This document shows positions 44,929 through 53,874 of a stretch of 64,000 nt of DNA, one piece after another (the first letter of the stretch is position 1; each line of letters opens with the position of its first letter). The stretch is from positions 62,001 through 126,000 of the forward strand of contig CP017948.1 in assembly GCA_002838185.1 (NCBI GenBank), in the 5' to 3' direction. A model generated the notes under the pieces. The model ran no database searches. It saw nothing but the letters and a program-made list of their open reading frames with translations, and had not been told where the DNA came from. The position numbers and the translations under genes are program-made. The stretch comes from Tenericutes bacterium MO-XQ (GTDB lineage: Bacteria > Bacillota_I > Bacilli_A > Acholeplasmatales > Acholeplasmataceae).

Positions 44929-46401
44929 ATGAAGAAGATATTATTAGTTATATGTTTATTAGGATCAAGTATTTTTTTTGTTAGTTGCACATCGATAACG
45001 TCTGGAGGAAAAGATGAATTTGAAGATTTCTCCTATATTAATCGAATCGATATAAGTGACGAAATGGCTGCGCATTTTGATTCAGACGATTTTAAATATC
45101 TGGATTATATATCAAATGATTTATTAATATATCATTATACACACGCTTCAACTAATAGTCTTGGTCAAATTAGTGTTGAACAGCGATTTAATGTAGTCAC
45201 TAATACAGGATATGAAGCTTTCTCAGCTGGTTCTAGAGATATTTCTACTTATTTAGGTTACGATCAAGAACAAAATACTATATATTTTTTAAATCCTGAG
45301 GAATACCCTTATCAAATACAAGCAAATGGGCAAACTGCTATTGACGAATTAGAGTTTGATCCACCAGTATCTTTTATGACGACATCATACTTTGGCTCTC
45401 TTAAAGGTGTATATGACTTTCGAGGTAACTCATATCATCGAAATTTATTTTCTGAGCAAATTATTCCTTTTAAATACGATATGGGAGATGATGTTATTTT
45501 CTTTTCATATATTTATGGAGAAGGAGAAATTTACGGATATAATTTAACAGAAGGTACAACAATGGATGTGATTACTTTAAAAGATGATTTATTACTTAAT
45601 AATTTTATATACTCTAATAGTGATTATGCAATTATTGAATTAAAATTTGGGGGATATATTTCAATAAACAAAGAAGGAGAAATTCAATATTTTCTAAGAG
45701 ATGAACACAAAATCGATGGTTATAATGGACTACTCCAAGATATTTATACCCATCATTATCCATATTTAGAATATGAAGAAATTGATGGAGATAATGACTT
45801 AAATGTTGTTTCTGACTTATCTTTTTCAACATTTATAACAGTAGCTCAAGATGTTGAAGTGGCCTACTTAGATCAAGATATCCATATATTATTAGAAGGT
45901 GACACATATAATTATTATCAAAATGATGAAATTGTTTATTCAGTAAAAAAGACTGGTTTCTTGTTTCAAACACAATTTTACAGATATAATAATTATCTAG
46001 TTTACCAAAATAATGCTAATCAAACTACAATTATATATGATATGGACAGCCAAGAAGTTGCAACAACCCTGAAAGGTACAGCATATTTTTCAAGTCAGAA
46101 CATCTATGCATATGCTCCTAAAGATAGCGAGGATAAGATAGTCTTATATGACATAGACAATCAAAGTGAGCGAATCATAGATATCAATGGTTTATCTGAA
46201 AAAAGATTATTTAGTATAGAAGATGGATATTTTATCATATACGATGATAAAGAAGTAACTTTGTATAATATAGAAACACTTGAGTTTATAACTTTGAATT
46301 ATATTTCTGAACTGACTAGAGTTTCTTATGAATCTCCACCTTATTATGATACATATGGGTTATTGGTGGAATATAAGGATGAATATTATTTAATTGGTTA
46401 A
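44929..46401 (+). CDS. lipoprotein, large extracytoplasmic domain
   Basis: 490 residues. A signal peptide ends in the lipobox VSC (Cys near 19), so it is a membrane-attached lipoprotein and Lgt substrate. The mature part is rich in Tyr, Asp and Ile and looks like repeated beta strands, possibly a propeller, but no repeat is clear. RBS GAGGAG; ATG 44929 is preferred over 44923. Function unknown. Confidence 0.8.
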   Translation: MKKILLVICLLGSSIFFVSCTSITSGGKDEFEDFSYINRIDISDEMAAHFDSDDFKYLDYISNDLLIYHYTHASTNSLGQISVEQRFNVVTNTGYEAFSAGSRDISTYLGYDQEQNTIYFLNPEEYPYQIQANGQTAIDELEFDPPVSFMTTSYFGSLKGVYDFRGNSYHRNLFSEQIIPFKYDMGDDVIFFSYIYGEGEIYGYNLTEGTTMDVITLKDDLLLNNFIYSNSDYAIIELKFGGYISINKEGEIQYFLRDEHKIDGYNGLLQDIYTHHYPYLEYEEIDGDNDLNVVSDLSFSTFITVAQDVEVAYLDQDIHILLEGDTYNYYQNDEIVYSVKKTGFLFQTQFYRYNNYLVYQNNANQTTIIYDMDSQEVATTLKGTAYFSSQNIYAYAPKDSEDKIVLYDIDNQSERIIDINGLSEKRLFSIEDGYFIIYDDKEVTLYNIETLEFITLNYISELTRVSYESPPYYDTYGLLVEYKDEYYLIG

Positions 46402-46627
46402 GTTTTTGAAATTTAGATAGATTAAGGTCAAGACATGTATATGATTGTTTTGATTGATGGACGATAGGGTGTTTAGAAAAAGAGCAGCAGTAAAGTAGCT
46501 ACATAAAATAACACCCATAGTTTCTATTTCAAGAGAATATCTAAATATAAAAAGGATTATATATAAAGGTGAACAAATTCTTATTTGCTATGCTATGATT
46601 AATTATTTTATATATTGAGGTGGGGAA

Positions 46628-47401
46628 ATGAGCGATTCAAATAAATATACTGTTATTTACAAAGGTAGCAAAGATGATACTCATGATTTAGAGGTTAAAT
46701 ATTGGCAAGAATACATTAAGTTGATAAAGGCTGATAAAATTGATATTAAAAATTCAAATAGTTGCAACTATTTTTTTAAAAATAAAGAAACATTGTTTCA
46801 ATCAATTAAAGATGAGTTTTTCGTATATGAAATGCAATTAAAAGATGCACTACATAACGATGAAATAGTAAGTTACTATAGGGATAAATTTCCAGATGAC
46901 AATTATTACTTTTGTACATTAGAATGGATTTTTGTAGATAGTCCAGATGATTTTAAAAAACTTACTCTAGATGAGATTAAAGATTTGAGAAGACAAGGAT
47001 ATGCACTAGTTTATAACGACATATGGAATCAGTTCATAAAAGAAATGAGTCAACATACTGACTTGTATCTATGGCATTATGCTTTTGATGATGTGATTGG
47101 CATCAAAGAGATCAAAGAAGCAGGTTTAGAACATTTAGTTTATCATCTTGGTGATGACGCTATTATGAAATACTTTGATCATGAAATAGTTTTAGATGGC
47201 AGGTTGCATGAGTTTATAGATATTTGTTCTTTTGATATATATCTAGTAGGATTTAAGAAAGGCACCGACTTAAAGGATATAAATAAAGAAAACGCTGATG
47301 ATTATATATCATATCTTGAGTTCATGGGAAATATCAATAATGATTACGGATATGCTGATATAGTTATTAAAAATGAGTTACACAAGAAGATTTTTAAATA
47401 A
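46628..47401 (+). CDS. unknown cytoplasmic protein
   Basis: 257 residues, acidic, rich in Asp, Tyr and Phe, no signal peptide or motif. RBS GAGGTGGGG. The 226 bases before it contain no feature I can name. Confidence 0.75.
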   Translation: MSDSNKYTVIYKGSKDDTHDLEVKYWQEYIKLIKADKIDIKNSNSCNYFFKNKETLFQSIKDEFFVYEMQLKDALHNDEIVSYYRDKFPDDNYYFCTLEWIFVDSPDDFKKLTLDEIKDLRRQGYALVYNDIWNQFIKEMSQHTDLYLWHYAFDDVIGIKEIKEAGLEHLVYHLGDDAIMKYFDHEIVLDGRLHEFIDICSFDIYLVGFKKGTDLKDINKENADDYISYLEFMGNINNDYGYADIVIKNELHKKIFK

Positions 47402-47432
47402 TAAGTAGGAATCAACAAAAAAACATCTATGA

Positions 47433-47468
47433 AAAGCTCTTCTCAAACATGAGAAGAGCTTTATTTAA
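47433..47468 (+). terminator. strong terminator
   Basis: AAAGCTCTTCTC with GAGAAGAGCTTT (12 bp, perfect), then ATTTAAT. Similar stem to 44354. Confidence 0.8.
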
Positions 47469-47544
47469 TACATGCATAAAAGTTAATATCTATGCATTAT
47501 ACTACCTAACTGTTATAATAAACATAAGAAAAGGATGTGTTTTT

Positions 47545-48354
47545 ATGAAGTACTTAAAAATGAATAACGGATTATCAATTCCAATCTTAGGGACTGGAAC
47601 AAATACTTTTGGTAAAGAAGAAAATAATTTCAATGGAAAGATCACTTATGATACCAAAGAACTTCGTTCCGCAATTGATTTAGGATATCGATTGATAGAT
47701 ACTGCTATTTATTATCGCAATGAAGCAGTTATTGGAAAAGCAGTTAAAGAATCAAATATTGATAGAAGTGAGTTTTTTATCACATCAAAAATTCCAACAG
47801 ATAAAGAATATATCGAAACCAATGATAAAATTAAATATCATGTTGAACAATCACTTAAATCCCTTGATCTAGGATATATCGATCTTTATTTGATACATTT
47901 CCCACTTGAATCAGATAAAGAGAATTTAAGAGTATGGCAAGTATTAGAAACATATGTTGATAAAGGTTTATTAAAATCAATTGGTGTTTCAAATTTTAAC
48001 GAAGATCAATTATCATATTTAGTAAAACATGCACGAATTAAACCAGTAGTCAATCAATTTCAGTCTTATCCTGGCAAGCATCAACAATCATTAATCGATT
48101 TTTGTAAAGCTAATGATGTTATACCAGAAGCATACCAATCACTTGCGAAATTGGATGATGAAACTAAAGAAAAACTCATTGAACTAGCAAAGCCATATCA
48201 TAAAACTTGGAGTCAAGTTATATTGAATTATCAAATTAACGAAGATATCATAGTGATTCCAAAGTCTCACAATAAGAAACATCAATTTGAGAATATGGAT
48301 GTTTTCGACTTTGAATTAAAAAAAGAAGATGTAGATAAAATTAAAAATATGTAA
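47545..48354 (+). CDS. aldo/keto reductase (YvgN/2,5-diketogluconate reductase type)
   Basis: NAD(P)H-dependent carbonyl reductase, TIM barrel, 269 residues. Catalytic LIDTAIYYRNE (Asp and Tyr), IDLYLIHFP and the cofactor region IPKSHN are visible. ATG 47545 is chosen (AAGGATG upstream); an ORF extension to 47449 passes through the terminator and is rejected. Substrate unknown, commonly methylglyoxal and related aldehydes. Confidence 0.93.
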   Translation: MKYLKMNNGLSIPILGTGTNTFGKEENNFNGKITYDTKELRSAIDLGYRLIDTAIYYRNEAVIGKAVKESNIDRSEFFITSKIPTDKEYIETNDKIKYHVEQSLKSLDLGYIDLYLIHFPLESDKENLRVWQVLETYVDKGLLKSIGVSNFNEDQLSYLVKHARIKPVVNQFQSYPGKHQQSLIDFCKANDVIPEAYQSLAKLDDETKEKLIELAKPYHKTWSQVILNYQINEDIIVIPKSHNKKHQFENMDVFDFELKKEDVDKIKNM

Positions 48355-48357
48355 TCT

Positions 48358-48384
48358 AAAAAGTTCCTATTATAGGAACTTTTT
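48358..48384 (+). terminator. rho-independent terminator
   Basis: AAAAAGTTCCTAT pairs with ATAGGAACTTTTT. Confidence 0.85.
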
Positions 48385-48472
48385 AATATAAAGCAATATT
48401 TATATCTAATTGAAGATATGTTTCATGATATAATTATTCTAATTAATACATTTTAACATATGGGTGGATTAA

Positions 48473-48955
48473 ATGAGCATAACTAAACAAACACTATTGA
48501 TGAAAATGCTATATTTACCAAGTGCACTTATAGTATTATCAACAGTTCTTGTAATACTATTCGTACCAGAAATGTATATATCTGGACCACAGTATGTATA
48601 CTTTAATCTTATTCCAATTGCGATTGTTATTGCTTCAGTGATATGTTTTTTCTCAGCGATTGCAAGAATTTATTATGGAAAAGCTTTAATAAAAAAGAAC
48701 ATTGATATTGAACTGATTAGAGGTACTGTTACTCGAATGAAGAAAACAAGATTTGCGCCTAAAGTTTATATTGATGGTAAAAAATATACTGGTCAAATTG
48801 TCACAATGGATGAAATTAAATACTATATCTTTATTGATGAAAAACTTGAATATAATGCTCAAATATGGGTAAATGTCATTCGAGGTAGTAGATTAGTTGT
48901 CGAGTGGGGATTTTATTCAAAACCACAGAAAGACTATGAAAATCTTCCAATCTAA
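48473..48955 (+). CDS. membrane protein with two TM segments and cytosolic or outside beta domain
   Basis: 160 residues. TM spans near 12-32 and 45-68, then a small beta-rich domain (RGTVTRMKKTRF...KYTGQIVTMDEIKYYIF). Family not recognised. Flanked by terminators, so a single gene. Confidence 0.8.
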   Translation: MSITKQTLLMKMLYLPSALIVLSTVLVILFVPEMYISGPQYVYFNLIPIAIVIASVICFFSAIARIYYGKALIKKNIDIELIRGTVTRMKKTRFAPKVYIDGKKYTGQIVTMDEIKYYIFIDEKLEYNAQIWVNVIRGSRLVVEWGFYSKPQKDYENLPI

Positions 48956-48982
48956 AAATTACCATTTAACTCTATAATCAAC

Positions 48983-49017
48983 AAAAAAAGCTTTCTTATC
49001 TTATAGAAAGCTTTTTG
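48983..49017 (+). terminator. rho-independent terminator
   Basis: AAAAAGCTTTCT with AGAAAGCTTTTT. Confidence 0.85.
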
Positions 49018-49134
49018 TATCATATAAGTATCAAGATATGTTCAGCAAACCAGCAATTAATTAGCATACTAGGCATTTAATTTGATAAAAGAAAAATGAT
49101 GAAGTAAGATTAAAAAAAAGTGAGGAGCTAATTT

Positions 49135-49533
49135 ATGAAAAAAACATTCACTATATTTGTATATATTTTTGCAATATCATTTTTCTTATTTGGATGTGCA
49201 ACAGAAACTGAAAATACATATATAGATTTATCACCAATGGAAGCTAAAGAACTTATTGATAACAATGCTGACCTAATCATCATTGATGTTTCTCCATACT
49301 ATGATCAAGGTCATATCCCAGGGGCAGTACATTATTATATCGGTGATGGATCACTGGATGATGCTATCCCAACGCTGGATAAGGATAAAACTTATTTAGT
49401 ATATTGTCATGTAGATAGTGTAGCTATTCAAGGTGCAAACAAACTTATTGATGCTGGTTTTGAAAATGTTTACCGTTTAGAAGGTAATTATTCAGCATGG
49501 GTTGAAGCGGGATATCCTGTAGAAACAAACTAA
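49135..49533 (+). CDS. rhodanese-domain lipoprotein
   Basis: 132 residues. Signal peptide with lipobox LFGC (Cys near 21), then a single rhodanese domain with catalytic Cys at about 91 (VYCHVDSVAIQG), GHIPGAVH and the typical WVEAGYPV end. It would act outside the membrane in sulfur transfer or thiol chemistry. Its stop overlaps the stop of the convergent hydrolase. Confidence 0.9.
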   Translation: MKKTFTIFVYIFAISFFLFGCATETENTYIDLSPMEAKELIDNNADLIIIDVSPYYDQGHIPGAVHYYIGDGSLDDAIPTLDKDKTYLVYCHVDSVAIQGANKLIDAGFENVYRLEGNYSAWVEAGYPVETN

Positions 49534-50672
49534 ATATTTTTAGACCAAATATGTTGATCTATATAGGTTAGTAACTCTTCTTGAAAAGAGAAGTATTGGG
49601 AGTAACTACCCATATACTCTTTCATGTCTTTTCCTTCGCCAGTGACATTAAAGATGAACCCATTTTGATTTTTTATATCAAAGAAAAACATACCATGAAA
49701 TCCATAAGCTAATCCACAATGACCAATCAACGTGTAATCCATCTTCTTAAGTGGTTTATTTATGGATTTATCATTAATAATGTTAAAGACGATACCACTG
49801 TGACGATAAAAAAGGTGTTTATCTTCTAGATGTTTATGGTTATCAAAATAGTGTATTTGATACATGTAATCTAAGCTCTCATTTGATAATAAAACAGAAG
49901 TGTTGCTCATGAGATCAAACATGAGTTTACTTAACTCCATAGCATTAGATCTCATGCCTCCTTGAGGGCTAAATAAACTACCATTAGTTCCAAGTTCATA
50001 ATCATCATAATTACTCTTATGGATACCATAATCACATTGTGGAGTCCATTTATCATTTAGTTTTCGAAATAAGGGTCTTATATGATTAGAAGTATATATA
50101 TCAGATACATTGAAAGAACCTTTCATAGATAAAGGATCTAAAATGTATCTTTTTATATATTGATCGAACCTTAGTTGACTAACATGCTCAATAATCATTG
50201 CAAGCAAATGAAATCCAGCATTATAATAAATGAAAGTTTCTCCGGGTTTATACGTTGAAAACATTTTTTCACTATAGTATTTACCATTTTTAGTAAATAA
50301 ATCTTCTGAATGCTCAGGATAAGGCACTAAACGATGTTCCGTGTCCATTAAACTTGAAGTATGAGTTAATAAATGTTTAATGGTTATGATATCATTCGGA
50401 TGATTTTTATTTCTTAAAGAAAAACCAATATAGTTTTCTATATTGTCATCTAAAGATAGTTTTCCAATTTCTGCAAGTTGCATTATCGCAATCCCAACAA
50501 ATATTTTTGATATTGATGCAATTCTATACAAGTCATCTCTTTTCATGCTCTTAATCTCAATATTAGGATTAGAATACATCATTTCATTAACGATTTTATT
50601 GTTTTTAATGACGATTAAATCAATATCGTGTAAATCGTGTTTGTGGCATAAATCTTTGATAAACTCATCCAT
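49530..50672 (-). CDS. beta-lactamase-fold serine hydrolase (class C type)
   Basis: 380 residues. The active-site S53-x-x-K56 (SISK) is in place, and the YYNAG segment near 149 supplies the class C Tyr-x-Asn. No signal peptide, so it is likely cytosolic or an esterase rather than a secreted beta-lactamase. RBS GAGGTGAT before the ATG at 50672. Confidence 0.88.
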   Translation of the reverse strand: MDEFIKDLCHKHDLHDIDLIVIKNNKIVNEMMYSNPNIEIKSMKRDDLYRIASISKIFVGIAIMQLAEIGKLSLDDNIENYIGFSLRNKNHPNDIITIKHLLTHTSSLMDTEHRLVPYPEHSEDLFTKNGKYYSEKMFSTYKPGETFIYYNAGFHLLAMIIEHVSQLRFDQYIKRYILDPLSMKGSFNVSDIYTSNHIRPLFRKLNDKWTPQCDYGIHKSNYDDYELGTNGSLFSPQGGMRSNAMELSKLMFDLMSNTSVLLSNESLDYMYQIHYFDNHKHLEDKHLFYRHSGIVFNIINDKSINKPLKKMDYTLIGHCGLAYGFHGMFFFDIKNQNGFIFNVTGEGKDMKEYMGSYSQYFSFQEELLTYIDQHIWSKNI

Positions 50673-50772
50673 GTATCATCACCTCTATTTCATTTTATCA
50701 AAAAATAGTTAAATCTATGATATATCTATATCTAACAGTTGAATATGATTAGATTAAGTTAAAATCATTTGT

Positions 50773-50780
50773 GCTATAAT
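50773..50780 (+). promoter_or_regulatory. extended -10 before the 50818 gene
   Basis: TGcTATAAT (TG at 50772-50773, TATAAT at 50775-50780), 38 bases before the ATG; RBS GGGGAGGA. Confidence 0.55.
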
Positions 50781-50817
50781 TAAATATATTCACACATTTC
50801 ATATTGGGGAGGACTTT

Positions 50818-51039
50818 ATGAAAAAATTATGTTTTGGGTTTGTTTTGATGGGTTCTGGTATTTTATTGATTTCCGCTTCATTAATCTCTGGAGCAATATT
50901 AGCAGCTAGAAATTCTTATGGTGATATATTTGATTCACAAGTCATCAGCACCTTTACTCTTCTTGGCTTTATCATGTTTGTTCTTGGTATTGCGATAGCA
51001 ATCACAGAGGCTTTTAGAAAAAATAAACAAGAATCATAG
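50818..51039 (+). CDS. small membrane protein
   Basis: 73 residues with two TM spans (LCFGFVLMGSGILLISASLI and STFTLLGFIMFVLGIAIAI) and a basic tail. Unknown family. Confidence 0.75.
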   Translation: MKKLCFGFVLMGSGILLISASLISGAILAARNSYGDIFDSQVISTFTLLGFIMFVLGIAIAITEAFRKNKQES

Positions 51040-51049
51040 AATTATAACA

Positions 51050-51083
51050 ATGCTCTTTTCAAGATTGAGAAGAGTATTTTTAT
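51050..51083 (+). terminator. terminator after the 50818 gene
   Basis: ATGCTCTTTTC with GAGAAGAGTAT and a T-rich tail. Confidence 0.65.
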
Positions 51084-51186
51084 TTAAGAAATAATTAAGA
51101 TGTCTAAGCTATCTCGTTAATGATAAGAGTTTAAAGTCGTGTTATAATAAAATTACAATGTAGATAAAGAAATGGAGAACTGCTAT

Positions 51187-53874
51187 ATGAAAGCCCTCTT
51201 TAAAAAATCATGGTTTACAGGAGTTTTAGCCTTAGGACTATTATTGCTCATTTTTTTAATAGATCTTTGGGTCATGAACTTAAAGCTTAGAATACCATAT
51301 CAAAATGATACAATGATGTCTTTAGCACGTGATATATCCGATGGAGACTTCATTAATATATTTTCATTTGTATTAAGGATACTGTTTTTTGTAGCATTTA
51401 TTCCACTGCTTTTATCTGGACTTAGTGTATTTAAAAAAACAAATTGGGGATTAACTACAGGGGTTTTATACTTTTTAGGATTTAACATCACATTGATTGT
51501 TTATCAAGCAAGTTATAATGCATTATCTATTTTTTCTATCATTCTCATTATTTTTAATTTTATTTTAATGACCGCTATTTTTATTACCTTAATCATAAGA
51601 AAGAAGACGCTCATTGAAAATAGCGATATTAAGGTCACTGAAAAAGATAAAGAGTTAACCAAATCGAAAATACCGCTAAGCGTATTAATCATTGATTTTG
51701 TAGCACTAGCAATTGCCTTATCCACATTTTTTATTCCACTTTATACCCTAGGTGGTATAGATCCATATAGACCGATATTGATATCTGTCTTATTTACAAG
51801 TGATTTAAGCTATGATGTCATCATCTATTTCTTTTATAATTTTGTTATCTTCTTGAGTATATTTTTATACCTTTCAAGATGTTTAACATATTACTTTTTT
51901 GATAAGTCAAAATTTATCACAGAATCTAAATCGTTTATTAACTTTATATTTGTTACAACAATCATATTCTTTATCACAGGATTATCTATAAGCACGTATT
52001 ATACATTAACGGGTTCAATAGCAAGCACTCCAGCATTTATTCCTATGATCTTAATGAGTGTTGTGATATTTGCATATTCAATCTTTAGAGGGAAATATAA
52101 CGCTTTTGAAGCATTAACTGTTGATCAAAAACAAATGAAATACCCAAGGATTGAACCTCTCTTATATGTTATCTTATTAACCGCAATTTCAGTATTAATG
52201 TTACTGCTTTATATTGTTAAAATTGAAATATCATACGGTACTTACACGAATTCAGTTCGCTTATCAGGCCTGGATATTCTTAGAGATTATGCGGTATTGG
52301 ATCCTGGATATCGAATTATCGCATTCATCTTAGTAACAATGCTGATTACAGTAGGTATTACATTAGTGACTAGTATTTCTAGTTATCTATCTAAACATAA
52401 GCAATTTAGTAAAATAGTTATTTTAGCTACAGTTTTAAATATCTTCTTTGTTTTTGCGATTTCAATTTCAGGTTTCTATTTCCAAATTGCTAAAGAAATC
52501 AATCAAAGTGTATTAATAGAGATATTCTCTACTTATGGTATCAATCTATTGGATTCAATCACATATGATTATAAGGTTGGAACTGATGCAATTTATGCGC
52601 TTATCGCAGCTGTTATCGTTTTAGTGATTATGTTTGCAAGAAAATCATTTGATCGAGATGAGTTAACACCATTAGAAGCGACGCTTTCATCATCAAGCGA
52701 TATCAGCACTACAGGTGATGAAGCTGTACCAGCAGATGCTTATGATGATGAAAATTTACAGAATTTTGATCCATGTCCTGCATTTACAGATCTTGATCAA
52801 AGTACAGAAATATATGAAAAAGATTTAGAAAAACGAGAAGGATTCAAAGTTAAAGAAACATCATTAAATGATTTGGTGAACTTTGTTGTCGAATATGCAA
52901 GAAACTCAAGATTGCATCTATCATACACACCTGAAGATATCGCAACATTTGTTTCTGGTATGGGTGCAAGCAAGCTTTCTATCTTACAAGGGATGTCAGG
53001 AACTGGTAAAACAAGTCTACCTAAAATATTCTCAGAAGCTATTTATGGCAACATAGATATCATTGAAGTTGAGTCTTCTTGGAAAGATAAAAACGAACTA
53101 TTAGGGTACTATAATGAGTTTTCAATGAAGTATACACCTAAAAAATTCACATTAGCTCTTTATAAAGCTGCGCTTAATAAAGAAATATTCACCATCATAT
53201 TACTTGATGAAATGAACTTATCACGCATTGAATATTATTTCTCTGACTTTTTATCACTTATGGAAAATGAAGAAGAGTACAGAGAAATCAAACTTATTAA
53301 TATTAAGCTTAACCGAAAAGAAGATGATGAAGAAATTGAGTACAAAGCATTAGAACACGGCAATACACTTAAAGTGCCTGCTAACGTATGGTTTATCGGT
53401 ACAGCAAATCGTGATGAGTCTACATTCGTTATCTCGGACAAGGTTTATGACCGCGCACACACAATGAATTTCACAAAACGTGCACCTAAGGTTAGAAACT
53501 ATCAAAATCCAATCGCTAGAAAATATTATGATTATGAAATCATAAACGATTTATTTATGGATGCTAAAGCAGCTGGCGACTTTGATGCAGAACAAAATGA
53601 AATTATTAAAAAGGTAGAAGTGTTATTAGCGCCTTTCAATATTTCATTTGGGAATCGTATCTTAAAACAAATCGAAGATTTTGTGAATATATATAAAGCA
53701 TGTTTCCCTAATGAAGATGTAGAAAAAGAAGCTGTAGAAAAGATATTACTCAGTAAAGTGGTTGCAAAACTTGAAGTTAAGACCATTGACGATAAAGAAC
53801 AACTTGAAATGGAATTTGACAAGTTGGACTTAAAATTGTGTGCTGAGTTCATTAAACGTTTAGACAATGAGTAA
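51187..53874 (+). CDS. membrane-embedded McrB-like AAA+ ATPase
   Basis: 895 residues. The N-terminal 480 residues hold about 12 hydrophobic spans in two blocks, followed by an acidic linker (about 495-560). From about 570 comes an AAA+ domain of the McrB/AAA_5 type: Walker A GMSGTGKTS near 603, Walker B LLDEMNLSRIEYYF near 674, sensor region GTANRDEST and SDKVYDRAHTMNF. McrB normally is a soluble GTPase motor that pulls DNA for its nuclease partner; here it is anchored in the membrane. ATG 51187 is preferred (GGAG upstream). Eight bases overlap with the next gene. Confidence 0.85.
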   Translation: MKALFKKSWFTGVLALGLLLLIFLIDLWVMNLKLRIPYQNDTMMSLARDISDGDFINIFSFVLRILFFVAFIPLLLSGLSVFKKTNWGLTTGVLYFLGFNITLIVYQASYNALSIFSIILIIFNFILMTAIFITLIIRKKTLIENSDIKVTEKDKELTKSKIPLSVLIIDFVALAIALSTFFIPLYTLGGIDPYRPILISVLFTSDLSYDVIIYFFYNFVIFLSIFLYLSRCLTYYFFDKSKFITESKSFINFIFVTTIIFFITGLSISTYYTLTGSIASTPAFIPMILMSVVIFAYSIFRGKYNAFEALTVDQKQMKYPRIEPLLYVILLTAISVLMLLLYIVKIEISYGTYTNSVRLSGLDILRDYAVLDPGYRIIAFILVTMLITVGITLVTSISSYLSKHKQFSKIVILATVLNIFFVFAISISGFYFQIAKEINQSVLIEIFSTYGINLLDSITYDYKVGTDAIYALIAAVIVLVIMFARKSFDRDELTPLEATLSSSSDISTTGDEAVPADAYDDENLQNFDPCPAFTDLDQSTEIYEKDLEKREGFKVKETSLNDLVNFVVEYARNSRLHLSYTPEDIATFVSGMGASKLSILQGMSGTGKTSLPKIFSEAIYGNIDIIEVESSWKDKNELLGYYNEFSMKYTPKKFTLALYKAALNKEIFTIILLDEMNLSRIEYYFSDFLSLMENEEEYREIKLINIKLNRKEDDEEIEYKALEHGNTLKVPANVWFIGTANRDESTFVISDKVYDRAHTMNFTKRAPKVRNYQNPIARKYYDYEIINDLFMDAKAAGDFDAEQNEIIKKVEVLLAPFNISFGNRILKQIEDFVNIYKACFPNEDVEKEAVEKILLSKVVAKLEVKTIDDKEQLEMEFDKLDLKLCAEFIKRLDNE

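Noticed and set aside
44354-47468. The two similar GCTCTTC hairpins as element ends
   Set aside because: Both are ordinary terminators with a T run, and there is no matching att core at 47433; the chromosomal genes between look unrelated to mobility.
47449-47544. N-terminal extension of the aldo/keto reductase
   Set aside because: It begins within the terminator at 47433-47468, and the family's start (MKYLKMNNG...) coincides with the ATG at 47545.
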